A stretch of DNA of 64,000 nucleotides from Halichondria panicea (GCF_963675165.1 NC_087378.1:124001-188000); one strand, 5' to 3'. Counted from the stretch's first letter, positions 40,101 through 62,797 are shown. The notes: generated by a model not told the origin, from the letters alone. Translations and numbers: made by a program.

Positions 40101-43100
40101 CATGTGCTTATGTCTGTTTATGTCTGATGACAGCAGGGGCAAAACCAAGCACGGCTATACATGTCTGATGACAGCAGGGGCAAAACCAAGCACAGCTATA
40201 CATGTCCTGTTTAATTAAATTGGTCTTTTGTCTTCTAAGATTGTTGTGAGATTGCTCTGCCAATAGGAACAGACCCTAGCTAGCTTCTTATAGTTGTCAG
40301 TGTCAGTGGCAAGCCCCTTCAGTGTTTGTTAGGAAATAAGTATCTGTATAATTATGGGTGTGCTATTAAAATGATTCTCAGATGGTCATACGGTGTGTAC
40401 TAGTTGATGGTTGAAGTTCCCCTCTTAAGTAAGTGGATAGGTTTCTTCTTGGCATAAACAGTTTTGTAATTTTATCGTATACACATTGGCTCTCTTGAAA
40501 AGCACCTCTTCACTTCAAAGTCATATTCCATCTTCTAGTGGCAAAACATTAATAATAAATACTTGTTGAAACCCTCTTTTTAGCTATTTCCCCTCACTCT
40601 CTCGCTTGCTCAGTCATAGGGCTGCTTTAGAGATAGGCCTTTGCAATGGTAGCTAGCTACCCACTCAATCGAGGTTTGTCTGCTTGAAGAGGTTTCAGAC
40701 CCACTCCCTGTCATGCCCCACTAAACCCTGGCCTTAGGTGTGGGCTTCTCTGATATTCTCTTACAGTGATATATATAATTATCATAGCTTTAATTATGGA
40801 CTGTACGTTGTGTGGTTAGTCCACTACGGAGACAGGAAGCTTCGGGGGTTCTAATCAGTGAGACAGTTGGGCCCCATTACTACCATAAAGGATTTATAGT
40901 TCTTCAAAGTGTTTGTTATATAGCTTTGATCTTTTCTTAGAAATTTGTTTGCCTGTTTTTGTTCGAGATTAACGCTTAACCATTTTTGAGAAACGTATCT
41001 ATTATTGGAATATATCACCGTGGGTGTGGGTGTGCATATGGACATGTTAGCGACCAATTAAATTGTTTGTATATAAAATTACTGGTATTGTCACTTTTGC
41101 ATTATTCTCAATTAAGCTTCTCTGGTGACATGGGTAGCAGCGAACCATGAAAGAGCATGTGTTTATTCTGTTCACCGTATGGAGGGCCATATCATTAATT
41201 AGTATCGTGGGACGCATTAATTTGTTCGTATAGTATATACGTGTCGGACTGTATTTGGCATTTCGGCTCAATTTCTGGTATCTATATATCTTTGATCATT
41301 TCCATACATGTAATGTCTTGCATACCGTTCACCTGACTGCCCCTCGCGCAGCTTACTGGAATTTTGGAGTAAATTTCCCAAAACTTCCAAGTGAGCTGTT
41401 TAAATTACCACAAAACAATTATTACGGCTGCTTCTATAGTTACTGTGGTAGACACCGTGGTATGTGTATTGCCTGGAGGGTCATAGCTATTAATTAAATA
41501 TTGAACTAGTTCCTTTAGTGTCATTGAGCCAGTCCTAGTCACGTCCACTACCTACTCTTATGGTGACCCTTGGGAGCAACTTGATAGCCCTGGCAATAGA
41601 GCGTGACTAACTTGTACTGTACTACATTTGATTATTCATTAAGAAATTTAATACCTCTATTTGAAGAATTGTACTATGAAAGTATACATCCCATATGGTA
41701 CCTGTTCTACTGAAGCAGCTTCTACAATTTCTGTGTAAGTGAACACACAGGAAATTGACACCCTTTTCTTACTTATTCGAGCTGGTTTTATGTTTATACC
41801 TCGTGACAACTTTCCCCCCATTTGGTCAGTTCCTTGTGTTGTCGTTGCATCCATTGCAACCACCTTCTAGTCATATCACTATTATCTATTTGATATGAAC
41901 ATACTTGTCCTGCTTGTCTAATCATCCGTGTTGTTTTAATTGATGAGGCGTGCGTAGCATTTATCAAAATACAAATTGACTTAATTATTATAACAATATT
42001 GTGGCTCATTAAATAAAGATGAATATTCAAATATTACCGTGTCCCTATCATGTTACACAGTGGGGTGGAGGGTGGGGGTGTCGACACACTTCTGTGGTCA
42101 GCTGTATACACGACACTAATTAGTGTGGGCTTACGAGTAATTAGATTCCTTCTACTACTATAGTCAGGTTTGTAAAATTGAGTGTATTCATCTGAAAGAG
42201 CTCCCTTGAACACTGCTGCCTCCCCCACACACGCACGCACAACCTTGTACCCTCCTGTATGTAGTTGACTAACTGACTCAATATCGTTGTTCTGATTACA
42301 ATAACACGGTTCACACTTGACTAGGTGCAGAAGGTCGACTCGTTATCCCTTGATACGTAGACCTACAGGTTACACCCTAGGCTATCAAGAAATTTCAGTG
42401 TCCTTGAAATTTTGTCTGTAATAGTTCTGGTTAGTACCGTATCAATTACCGTAAATTGCATCCTTAATTCACCCGAAGGTATCCGCTAGTTAGGAACTCC
42501 ACTATGCTAGCTACCGTACTGTAAAGAAATATCTACTACCATTCTTTATCTCTTCAAGGAGCTGGGTCTAGGAAATGTGTTTAATATCCTTCCGAGTACT
42601 TCCTTTGCTTAGTGTAGGTTGGTGTCAGTGTGAGGTCCTGTAGAGATGTACTAGTGCTTAGTGTAGGTTGGTGTCAGTGTGAGGTCCTGTAGAGATGTAC
42701 TAGTGCTTAGTGTAGGTTGGTGTCAGTGTGAGGTCCTGTAGAGATGTACTAGTGCTTAGTGTAGGTTGGTGTCAGTGTGAGGTCCTGTAGAGATGTACTA
42801 GTGCTTAGTGTAGTTGGTGTCGGTGTGAGGTCCTGTAGAGATGTACTAGTGCTTAGTGTAGTTGGTGTCGGTGTGAGGTCCTGTAGAGATGTACTAGTGT
42901 GTGTGGCTTTGCTGTGCATGTGTTCAATAGTGTCTTATCAACCATTGTATATATTGTAATTGTTCCTCTTGGCAACCACAAGTCTGAGGCCATGTTGTGG
43001 TCTTGTTGAGGAATAGAGATAGCCTCCGCTGTCCCTCCTACACTGAGCTTATCAACCATACTCCGTCTTTTCATCCTGAACATCAAACACTAAGAAACCC

Positions 43101-46100
43101 CATACTTTATCTGATAGCCTGAACAAGAGTCGATTATCATAATGTTGTCTCCGCGATCATAACGATAACGATAGGACAGCCCCCTTTGAATCCCTACACT
43201 CTGTTCTAACTTAACAAGTGCAGTATTTCCGTGTCATTAATTGCCTGTTGTTGCTGCAGTGTAAGCTAGGAGTTGTGTAATCAAATTACAAAATACAAGA
43301 GGAAATAAAGAAGCTTTAGTTCCCATTGTTTCGCCTTATTAGGCCGATGAGCACTACATTTGGTAGCCTGAAATGAGAGGCCCACAAACGATTGTTTACA
43401 CAGAGTGAGGTTTCCTCTCTCTATAGAGCGTATGGGAAGCTCTCTAACCATCTTCTCAATAACGAGGTCAACTGTTGAAATTAGAATTAGCGTGCTGGGT
43501 AATTAAGTGACCTGAACCCATACATGTACACAGCTAGAGAGCCGTGTATATTACACATGTACCTTCCCATGTACCACTACCCACACACACTCACACACAG
43601 GTCGGTGCTCGTCTCATCTCCCACGCTGGCTCCCTCACTAGCCTGGCCAAGTATCCAGCAAGCACTGTACAGATCTTGGGAGCAGAAAAGGCTTTGTTCA
43701 GGTGAGCAATACTGGGCCTTTGTATTATACACTAAGTTTGCCATCATCTGAAACATAGAAAGAATGAGAAAGAATGGGTGCAATTTGGTCTCAGTTGCAT
43801 TACTTGTTTTGTGTGTAATAGAGAGTGTTATTTAGTTATAGATAGCTGCAGTGTGTGGGGTGGGCCGTGCCCTGGCCCTATCTGTCTCTGTTGTTCCTGA
43901 ATATATAAAAAATCAATAGTGCATAATTAGTGTAGAGCGTAACCTCGTGTGATGAGGTTGGTCAGTATAGAAAATCTACTTCCGTATTTGTACTTGCTTT
44001 TAAGTTGCCTGAAGCTTGTTTTTTGCACGTTCTAGACTAAAAAGCAATTCCTAACATTCCACCTCCTGCTGTAGACAAGAGTACAACAGTATGAATAACA
44101 GGTGGGTTCATTGAGGTCATATGAATAGTACCTTCCTCCAAGTTGTTAATAAGTTTATAACAGCTAGCGTCAAAGTTCTTGCACTCGTAATTATCAATCC
44201 ACTCTACTAAATGGCGTGTATTTACACTAACTGGTTTGTTTTGCTGTTCTCTGTATTAATTGCTACTAAATATAAACCCCCTCAAATAAGGTGTGTTTAT
44301 CCCTAGTGTTGTACTAGTTCATATTTCCCTCCTCTCCTGGCTGACATTGTTGGTCATAACTTGTCATGTGTGGACACACGTTGCCATTCATGGTATTGGC
44401 ACACTTCACACGTTAATGATATTCACGATCGTGCATGATTTCCACCTCTTCCATAAAAAGGTGTTTGGTGCTAATTTAATTACCAGTGTAAACAATGTAT
44501 ACAGTGCAGCTCCTGAATGGTTAGCGTTATTCATACTTGATGAGCTGTGGGGGAGCACAGTTGATAATTAGTATCGTGATATGATTATCGTTACGGTAAT
44601 GTGTACTGATCGATAATGTGTTACACAATCCAGCACAGGTGTGCTTGATTGAATTCGCTTACCAGCTTCCTTATTCATCAGTACTCGGTGTACCCACTGG
44701 TCTCGTGGATACAGTCACAGGTCACCTCTCCTATCCATACATATCTTGTGGCTGAAACCATGCTGTGTCACTAGCTCCAGAAAAAAAAGTTCTTTTTTAC
44801 CAACAGTAATTTTAGTCTGACCTAAAGTTCTTTTAAATCTTGAAATTATTTGATTTTTAATTTTTTTCTATGCATGTTGTTGTGAGTGCAGCTGCCATGT
44901 ACATGTGCTGTGTATTGTTGCTAGGCATGTATACGTCTTGTTTGTTTACATGCCCAGAACATTGTGGTCACAGTTGCTGATATTCACTGCAGGGAAGGGC
45001 TCCCACAAAACTGTAGTCACAGCTACAAGATCCTGCCGCTAGATAATGCTTTTCTGTGTTTTCCAGTAGAGACAGTATTCTGCTTCCTCGTAAAAAATGT
45101 TGTTTCTTAAATGACAATAGCTTTGTTCATCTTTTATCAGCTCTTTTGTGTGTGTGCGTATTATAGCCATATATAGGTACTGCAGTTTTTGCCCACCTTT
45201 TTGTCACAAGATTACCAGCTGGGCTAGCTGTCATTGGGTGGGTGTGTGAACGCATTGATCAAGTGGTTAGCTCATGCAGCTGCATGGTGTACGTGTGATG
45301 TAGGTGTCAGTCCACCCCCATTCTCGTGGAGTGTGCTTTATGATCCTTAATTTCATTATCGCCTCATTATCGCCTTGGTAACCGCCTCCTACCGGACCTA
45401 GTGTGTCATTGTTGGTATATGCTCAAAGTTGATGTGTTTTCTAAACCTCTAGCTAATTGTAGATTGCATGTATTGTTTCAGACAGACAGCATCTTTTGTT
45501 GCCCATTTTACAGACAAATTACTTTAATTAACCTCCTTTTTGTCTTGGCACTTATTGTAAGCAAACACCATACTTCCTAGACTTACAAAATGGATGAAAA
45601 GACTTGACCTTCCAAATAACTGTTTGTCTCAATACCACGTATATACTCTATATATGTTTTTGCAGCATGTATATATATTATGTTGTTCTTGGTAATAATT
45701 GATCTCCAATTAATTAAATTGGAATTTCTCGTAGGTTTTTCATATCATTCAGAGGTAGTTACATTTATGTCTCAAAACAACCTAGTGGGTTGATTATGTA
45801 AGGCTTGTCACAGCTGTACTGCTGCAGATGTACGAGCCATGAAAGACTTGCTGTTAAGTTGGTATGCCTAAGAATGATTCTTTGATCCAAGTTGTGTATC
45901 CCATAGCAACGTAAATGACCAATAGTGCACTAGTGTTCATTGATGGGTGAAGTTGTTTTGTACACTTGTGTGTGTGCCTGGGGCAATGTGTATAGTCTAG
46001 TTCTGTGTTGATGGTTTGATACCTTCCACCACCTACCTACATGTTTTGGTTGAGCATTTAGTTAACACTTTTCAAAAGTGGATTACCTTAGAGGTACTAT

Positions 46101-48415
46101 ACGCTTATGGGAGTTATATCATATACACCTTCGTATAGACACACACTAATTCACTGTTGTTTCACCCCCCCCCCCCACACGCGCACACACACACGCACGC
46201 ACGCACACACACACACACACACACAGGGCTCTCAAGACAAAAGGAAACACTCCAAAGTATGGTCTCATATTCCACTCATCTTTCATTGGACGTGCAGCCT
46301 CTAAGAACAAGGGAAGAATCTCCCGTTACCTTGCCAACAAGTGCTCCATCGCCTCAAGGCTCGACTGCTTCTCTGGTGAAAAATAATTTTCTTATGATTA
46401 TCAATATTTTTTTGGTTTTATATTGCGCCTAAAATTCTACGTTCCTATTGAACTCGTATTTTGACATTCGTGGAAAAAAATATGCTTGTTTACTGTTTTC
46501 GGTGGCGCCGGAAAAATTGTTCCCCACGGACAAACAAAGTCAGACGTCTGGTCCTATGGGATATAGGGTTCCAATGAAAGCTATTACTTGTAAAGTGATA
46601 CTCATCTTGTAGCTCACCATCAGGAGATGTTGTTGGTATTATGGTCATTACATCCGTACAAAACACGAGTCTTGTGATGTCATGTGACTCCTGTACATTT
46701 GTGTATGTGCTTACGGCATACTCACTTAATGTGTGGAGTGAATAACAACATCTGCTTAATTCTGGCGCCCGAAATATATACTCTAATAATATAATTTTTT
46801 GCTCAATACGTTGTTACGTAATTTGTTGCTCTACTGACATTATTGGTTAATTCTGCCTTGACAACCTCTTTTTGTCTCCTACAATACACCACATGGCAGG
46901 TAATCAATGTCACAATATTTATACTGGAAACTGAAGCTCTCTTATTAGTATTCTATCTATATTAGGCCCAGGGCTGTTGGCATGCAATAGAGCACTGTCA
47001 AGTGTATTTCTGGAAGTCTCTTCCTAATCTAACTAGGATCTGTCGTAATCAAAATTATCACTATTATCCAAATTTGTCCCTGCTGCAAGTTTCCCTCATA
47101 ACAAACTATGATTGTTTATTCCATCCATCCGTGCAGACACTCCTTCAACCAAGTTTGGTGAGAAGCTTCGTGAACAGGTAGAGGAAAGGTTAACTTTCTT
47201 TGAAACCGGACAAACCCCACGTAAAAATGTCGACGTCATGAAACTTGCGATTGATGAGCTTGCAACGGAAGAGGGAAACACAATAAAAGAAGAGTAAGTA
47301 TCACAATATATGGAGTATCTTTGGGGAAAGTTGTTTGTTTATTTGTGTTCTTGAGACCAGGAAACGTAACCTGATATATAATAAATGTTGCAATCGTGAT
47401 ATTTTTGGGTTGTCACAATATTGAAAGTGATTTGTGTATGTGACCGGGTGTTGCTGAAAGAGCAAATTGTTTGAGTAACCTTAGTAAGTATGTGCATGGT
47501 GGATTAATGTGATTAGCAACAGCTGCATGTCTCAGTGATTCTCCGTGCGCCCATGAAATTATTCGTGCACACCCTAACTACTGTGTCAGATGATCTGTTC
47601 TAGTGATTTCATCATGTTAGAGTCAATCATGTGTCCGCTAACCTAGTGAAAATTGGCTTCATTGAGGATATATCCCTTCCTATTTGATCAACAGTGCACC
47701 ATGTGCTATAATAACAGACAATGGAAATAACCTGTATACCGTAAGCTAGAAATTTCTGCGGCCCAAAAATGCTGTAAAAAGACCTTTTGCGGATAATATT
47801 TCTGCGAATTAAACTTTCAACTGTTAAATTAGGCGTGGTTAATAAGCATTTGCAGATAATATTTCTGCGTTTACTCATTCATTCGGAGAATTCGCAGAAT
47901 TTTTGTGCCGCAGAAATTTCTAGGTATACTGTAAAGCGGGTAATTTTCGTGGGGTAAAATATTCGTTATTTTCGTGGGCAAGCTGGCCTCCACAACATTT
48001 TAACGTAGGCGTGGCTTACCGGAACGTAGGAATGCAGACAGGCAACCAGACTTTTACTCACAAAAACCACCGTTTCTCGAATTTTTACCCCACAAAAATT
48101 ACCCGCCATACGGTAGTCAGATAATTATTTTGTACTAATTATGTTATTTACACCTTCAGAGCAATGGAGGTAGATACCACGACGTCTTCTGCTAAGAAAA
48201 AGAAAAAGAAGAGAAAATCAATGGGCAAGGAGTCAGAGGAAGGTCTCCCTGAGGCCAAGAAGGTCAAGCAGGAGGAAATGGACACGGCTGAAGAGACAGT
48301 GACTCCCTCCAAAAAGAAAAAAAGAAAGAAGCAGCAGAGTGGTGAAGATGAGGAGGGGCCAGTGGAGGCAGTTGACACACCAAGCAAGTCTAAGAAGAAG
48401 AAATCAAAGAAATGA
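37164..48415 (+). CDS. NOP56: NOP56 box C/D snoRNP core protein
   Basis: Nucleolar core protein of box C/D snoRNPs that direct rRNA 2'-O-methylation. Exons: 37164-37166 (ATG only), 37230-37431, 37599-37739, 37899-38124, 38238-38304, 38350-38470, 38618-38769, 43601-43701, 46227-46375, 47137-47293, 48160-48415; 524 aa. The N-terminal domain starts [15 protein letters not shown]. The coiled coil and Nop domain follow: [74 protein letters not shown]. The tail holds KKKRK-type lysine clusters, as in NOP56/58. The LEH-type start and the tail order fit NOP56 over NOP58. Intron 1 would begin GCAAGT (GC-AG type). Introns 7 and 8 are 4.8 and 2.5 kb, far longer than others here. Confidence 0.95.
39268..39460. 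mobile_element. MITE-like element, GCGGGTAATTTTCG family, copy 2
   Basis: About 190 bp, ends gtatagcaggtaattttcg and aaataacccgctataaggta. Shares interior words (catatgaactgccca, tacagctcagga) with copy 1 at 32014. Confidence 0.7.
40121..40203. repeat. 41-bp direct repeat, 2 copies
   Basis: Two adjacent units beginning tgtctgatgacagcagg, differing by one base, in NOP56 intron 7. Confidence 0.9.
42607..42899. repeat. 49/48-bp minisatellite, 6 copies, NOP56 intron 7
   Basis: Four 49-bp units (gcttagtgtaggttggtgtc start) followed by two 48-bp variants that lack one G and carry an A-to-G change. Confidence 0.93.
43702..46226 (+). other. NOP56 intron 8, 2.5 kb
   Basis: No gene or RNA structure recognised. 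It ends with a C-run, then CA/CGCA repeats, then the cag acceptor. Confidence 0.6.
47731..47933. mobile_element. MITE-like element, TAGAAATTTCTGCGG family
   Basis: About 200 bp in NOP56 intron 10 with inverted ends (gtaagctagaaatttctgcgg and ccgcagaaatttctaggta). It directly abuts, and shares bases with, a second element of another family. Confidence 0.72.
47926..48116. mobile_element. MITE-like element, GCGGGTAATTTTCG family, copy 3
   Basis: About 190 bp with ends tactgtaaagcgggtaattt and aaaattacccgccatacggta. Inner inverted pieces (ttttcgtggg / ccccacaaaaatt) extend the stem. Located 44 bp upstream of the last NOP56 exon. Confidence 0.75.
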
Positions 48416-48640
48416 ACTGCTGAACTTATTTGAACATTGTAACATTCCTTTTGCTTATGCTGCACTTGATTGGTTTCTACAAATTGTATTACTTCCGCTC
48501 TACGCTATAAATTTGGTAATGAAACTTGAGACTCTTGATCTGTACATTTATATAAACGAGTGCATGTTCTGTAGAGCTTAGAGTAAACTACTACAACCAA
48601 CAAGACTATAGTAAGAACAAAACATCGCTACAAAGTGAAA

Positions 48641-51381
48641 ATGTACGGACTAAACTATTCAACTGTTGCAATTCTGCTGATTCTATGTGTACCAGGTATG
48701 AACATTTCTGCAGTGCATTTAAAGCCACCTGCACTATATTGCTATTGTGCTTGCATGCATGGCAACCAGTTGTCCTGCTAGATTATAACTACTTGCATGC
48801 TTAACTTTCTCTGCTTTATTTCTTGTAGGATGCTACTTGGAACTGGATGCAGTTCGTACTCAACCTGAAAGATGTACTCTACCTAAACCAGCAAAGACGA
48901 TGGAGTGCCCTGAAAATAAAACAAGCCGTTGGTTCTTCCACGAAACAAAGGGATGCAAGAGATCCGGCTTTTGTGCCCCCGAAGACACAAGTGTCTATGA
49001 CGTACGAAATGACCAGAACTACTTCCTGACTAGAGAAAGTTGTGCAGAAAACTGCCATATGCGTGAGTCACTGACTTCTTGTTAGTTCTACTGAGAAGCC
49101 TAATCCACCCACATGGCTGTGCTTGTGATTGTGATTCATGCATAACTTTTGACTACAGTTGTGTAAACATCTACCCCAACACTGTTGACAACTCACCTTA
49201 ATAATGTGTTTTCGATCCTCATGCATTTACAGATGTGAGATGTCCCACTTTGAACCCTGTTGCCAACGGTATCGTCAGCAATGATGGAATTGGTTATTGG
49301 GTGAGCAGTGTGACCTATAGTTGCAACAAAGGCTTTATCCTCTCCGGAAGAGCAGTCAGAACTTGCGAGAGTAATGGACAATGGACATCAGAAGCCCCTT
49401 CATGCATAGGTACATTCTATAACAAATCCCCCAGTTTCATTTGTCCTGTTTAAAGTGCTAAGCTGTAGCATTATTTGCTCTGTTATGTTGTATATCAGTG
49501 CTGCACTAAACACTCATTTATGATACAATTCCCTTTCTCTTTGCAGCAAAATGCCCCAAGCCTAACACAGATGGTCAGTTTACCTTCTCTCCTCTGCAAG
49601 AGTTCTACACACCTGGGGACACTATTGTGTATGCTTGTGAGCACGGCTTTGGACAAGTGGGGGACAATGAGGCCCGGACTTGTCTTGAAGATGGTACCTG
49701 GTCGGGCAAAGAAGCTTCCTGCGAAGGTGAGAGATTTACTACGTAGATGGCGGGTCATGAATGACTGACTTGTGTACAGCTTTGTCTCGTGAATACTGTC
49801 CAGCTAATCACCATGCTAAGGGCTAGGTGGGCTGATCCACACTTGTAGCTAATTAGCGTGTGAGAATTGATAATGACCATGACTCTGTTTATAGTAATGT
49901 CTTTTTAACAAGATGTCCATTCCCCCCTGCACAGTGGAGTTACAGTGCTCCAAAGATGCCCTGAGGCCTATTCAACATGGATCAAGGATTGCACAGAATT
50001 CCACCAGTGTAGGATCAACAGTGTCCTTTACCTGTAATGATGGCTACATAATGGAGGGCATTGACACCATCCAGTGCGAGAGGTCAGGAGTGTGGAGTGG
50101 AGACCAACCTACCTGTTGGAGTAAGTCAAAGAAAACACTTCCTTTTAGTCTAATCAATAAGTCTAGAGGTCCGTGTACGTAGCCATAATTATTAGTCCAG
50201 ATATACAGTATTGTAGGATATAAAACTATACATTATTCATGATGTACTGTTTTGTTTCCTACAGAGATTATTATTCAAATGTGTGAGGAGGACAACCCTG
50301 CCCACGGTGGTAGTGATGTTACCAACGTAACTATCCCAATCCAACAAGGCGAAAGAAATACTTTCTTCATACCGTCAATCAGCAACCCTAATCCATTTGA
50401 CAACGGAACATTTGTTTGGGACGAAGAACTTGCCAAAGTACAAGGAGTGAGTATTCACGGTGATCGACTCAAGATAACGACCGTTCTAGCATCAGGAGAG
50501 AGAAAGTATCATGTGTCTTTCTCTGGATTCAGAGCTTACTTTGGACTAACTGTAACCGAGGTGACACACAAAACACCAGAGGCCATCCTAAACCCACAAA
50601 GTGTCGAGAAATCACTCGGAGATACACTTGTAATGATGTGTGTGTTCCAGGGCTGCCCCACTCCAAATGTCATGTGGTTTCATAACGGAGAACCTGTACA
50701 AGCGGACGGTGTCGCAATCAAGATATCGCAATTTTCGCAGTCTACGTTTACAACATCTGAGCTGATCATTCCAGTGATGAGGGAAGAAGACACGGGAAGT
50801 TATGTTTGCCAAGGAGAGAACGGGGAAGACCGTGTAGTCGACTCTATGGTTGGAACTGTAACATTAGTCTCGAGCACAAAACTAGCAAAGAGGTCGACTG
50901 AAGAGAATCCTCTCTGTAGAAGCAAGACACCCTCTGATACTGGTGAGTTGTGTGAATAAATAGATGGCTTCCTTAGTGGTTATCTAGTCAGGCTATTACC
51001 TCACATGTGCGTGCAGGACCCACCCCTAGATTGTAGCACTGATTCACCCCATTCAGTGCACATGTGTTGACCTTTTCTTGCCCTCTTACAGTGACTATTG
51101 TTGGGCGAGTACGGAGAGAATCAGTGAAGCTCAACACGGCTATCTCAACAGTGTATAGAATGAGTGTGGAGAGTGTGATCTCACCTAACTCTCAGAGATT
51201 ATCACAGAGAACTGTACGTACAATTGTACTCGACCATAACATTGAAACTGAACATAAACTCAACAACAATGGACTGTATATTTTACAAGGAAAACTACGA
51301 GACAATACGTTTTTCGTAGCATCGCACGACTCGATATTAAATCATTCCTTAGAATTGGAGCATACGATTCAGCAGTGCTGA
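48641..51381 (+). CDS. Secreted Kunitz-like / CCP x3 / Ig protein with possible NTR-like tail
   Basis: Exons 48641-48695, 48829-49062, 49233-49409, 49547-49726, 49935-50120, 50265-50942, 51092-51381; 599 aa, all junctions phase 1, which is typical of shuffled extracellular modules. Signal peptide about 1-19. A Kunitz/BPTI-like module follows (WFFHETKGC ... YFLTRESCAENC, six Cys, unusual spacing). Then come three sushi/CCP domains, one per exon (CPTLNPVANGIVS..., CPKPNTDGQF..., CSKDALRPIQHG...), each ending W(T/S)...PSC-like. A 678-bp exon holds a beta-rich region and an I-set Ig domain (LVMMCVFQGCPTPNVMWFHNGEPV ... DTGSYVCQGENG). The last exon (GRVRRESVKLN ... LYILQGKLRDNTFFV) might be an NTR/C345C-type fold; that is weak. 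No TM segment follows. I do not know a named orthologue. An AATAAA lies near 51692. Confidence 0.87.
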
Positions 51382-53326
51382 AATCGTTACCAACTTATGT
51401 TGCTTTTTTAATCCATGTCCTTAATTTATTCACTGGAAAACTTCAGAATTCACTGTAGTAATTGAAGCACTCAACAACCCACCCTCCTCCCTCAGCTCAC
51501 ATGATCTGTGTAATTTGACTGACCCTACATGTGACTCACACACAAAACCACTTATCTCATTGGTGTTTTGTATCTGTCATTTCTGTGTCATAGACTTTTC
51601 CAATCTCATTTTATTTTTTTGTGTCATTTTTTGTTTTATCATCAATACTGGTATAGCAAGCACACTGTTATAACCTTGACTTTTAATGATATAATAAAGT
51701 GAACACACTCAACAATAGGGGGCCTAATCGGCTTATTAACTAAAAAGGATAGCCTATGTACAATATGAGGCTATGGAGCCAGCGCATTCCACTCTCCTTT
51801 GTAGACTAAGTGCATGTGCACTCCCAAATTAGAGGTAATGAAGTGCATGCATGCGCCAAGTGTGAGATCAAAGACATTCTGATGGGGTATAAGAGGGCGG
51901 GGCTCATTAATTATATTCATTACCGCTTTATGCTTCTCAGCTCAGGAGTATTTTTAGATGCAGAAGCTTGACAGCCAAACAGCAGAAGGAAACTTACACT
52001 AATTATATATAAGTCCATCACCAGTCATAAGTTTGGGAGACCTTCCTCTCATGTGTGCTGCATGGTATTTCCTATCAGCCACATAACTGCATGTTTTATA
52101 CAATTTGCACTGATTCTGAAGCCTCTATTAGGCCATACAAGAGGCAAACTGTGCACAAAACAGTCAACCACAAAGTACACAATCAACAGCAAGCACACAA
52201 TGATATCACAGTCACAATATGTGCAGCTGTCTCTTTCAGGGAAGGCAACGTCACCACTCAACCTCAGTCCCGTAACAAACAACCCTCAACCTCAGTCCCA
52301 TAACGAGCAACCTCAAGAGGGTGGTCGACAATCTAATTGATTTATCATGTTCCATGGGAATGCCAGACCTTATCATATGCGAGGTGTAGACGCTTAGAGG
52401 GAGGAACGTGTGCAAGTAACGTTGCAGTCCATAAAACCACATCAGCTGATCGATTCTCGTGACAAACCTCTAACCCATGCCAACTAGCTATAATAACACT
52501 CTTAAGTGTGTTTATACTGTACACATGCAAAGTGACCACAGCCTGCTCGATGAAGTCATAGCAACTACACTTTACACAGCCAAAATACATTAACAAGCAC
52601 CTACATACCACTTGACTTTTATACATACCAATATCAGCAATTTGTAATTGATAGGTGAGCAAAACACACTTATGACTGCACTAGTATTATTAAACACACT
52701 TATGACTGCACTAGTATTATTTATAAATAAGCACATTATTAAATTGAAACATGTTGTGGTTTTGTGGATTGCTAAGTCAGCAAATTTATCATGTAATCAC
52801 TGAATTACTCCCACTGTTGCCATGACACTACCGAGCAACCTACGCCTAATTACCCAATCCATTAAACATACATCTCATACATGTAAGCTCACACCCTCTG
52901 TCCTGTACAATAACAGCTGCTATAATAGGAACTCGCTAGGGACGTTGAGTGATGATTGGCCGGTCCTCCCGAGCCCCCTCCCACTTCAAGCGTATATCAA
53001 CCCACGTAGTCACCCACACATAAACACTTAAAAGAGTAAACAATTTATATTATCGTTTGCTGTTTATCTTACACAGAAATTGAATAATGATCACTAATTA
53101 AGTCAGTGCACATGCACACTCTTAGTGAAGCATGCAGAAGCCCTCAGGGTGATGGCAACTAGTTTCAAATTACTATGGCTATAATCTTCCTGCATGATCA
53201 TAATTATAGCAGAAAACACGAGAGCAAAATTCTTAAAACTCCACAATATATTGACAAGAACCAATAATGTGTAAACTACCTAGAAATAAGAAACTGACGA
53301 AACTGAGAAATAGTCGGTTCATGTTC
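51382..53326. other. Convergent intergenic region, 1.9 kb
   Basis: Between the Kunitz-CCP stop and the DDX56 stop. Contains the AATAAA near 51692, a 28-bp direct repeat (acacacttatgactgcacta, 52668-52722) and no credible coding exon. Confidence 0.6.
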
Positions 53327-62504
<9,178 letters not shown>

Positions 62505-62550
62505 GGCAGATACAATCTTCTCTGTGTGTCTATCTTTCTCTAAATAGGTA

Positions 62551-62556
62551 CACGTG
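62551..62556. promoter_or_regulatory. CACGTG E-box, DDX56 promoter
   Basis: Box (taCACGTGgg) 46 bp upstream of the DDX56 ATG, in the 293-bp gap to the SH3 gene stop. Confidence 0.55.
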
Positions 62557-62797
62557 GGTACTAGCAAATGATCGTCAGTTACAAAAATGCAAAATGGATT
62601 TGATGTTCTCTCTGGTAAAGGGTCATGTTTTTTATGAGTGCATACACCACGCCCACAATAATACTTCAACCGCAATCACAATAAATTAAAACACAATGCA
62701 CAAAACTATTGTCTAAAAAAGTTTTATTGACAATTTAAGAGAAAACAAAAAGTCAAAAACTAACATCTCGGTCTATACACTGTGCTACTCTACATGT

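Larger units (their letters stand above)
38770..43600 (+). other. NOP56 intron 7, 4.8 kb
   Basis: No conserved coding segment on either strand. It begins with a G-rich stretch (two copies of gggtgtaatagggagg, 38785-38860). It contains a MITE-like copy and two tandem repeats, listed separately. I looked for box C/D snoRNAs because host introns of NOP56 often carry them, but found no C/D pair with a closing stem. Confidence 0.6.
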
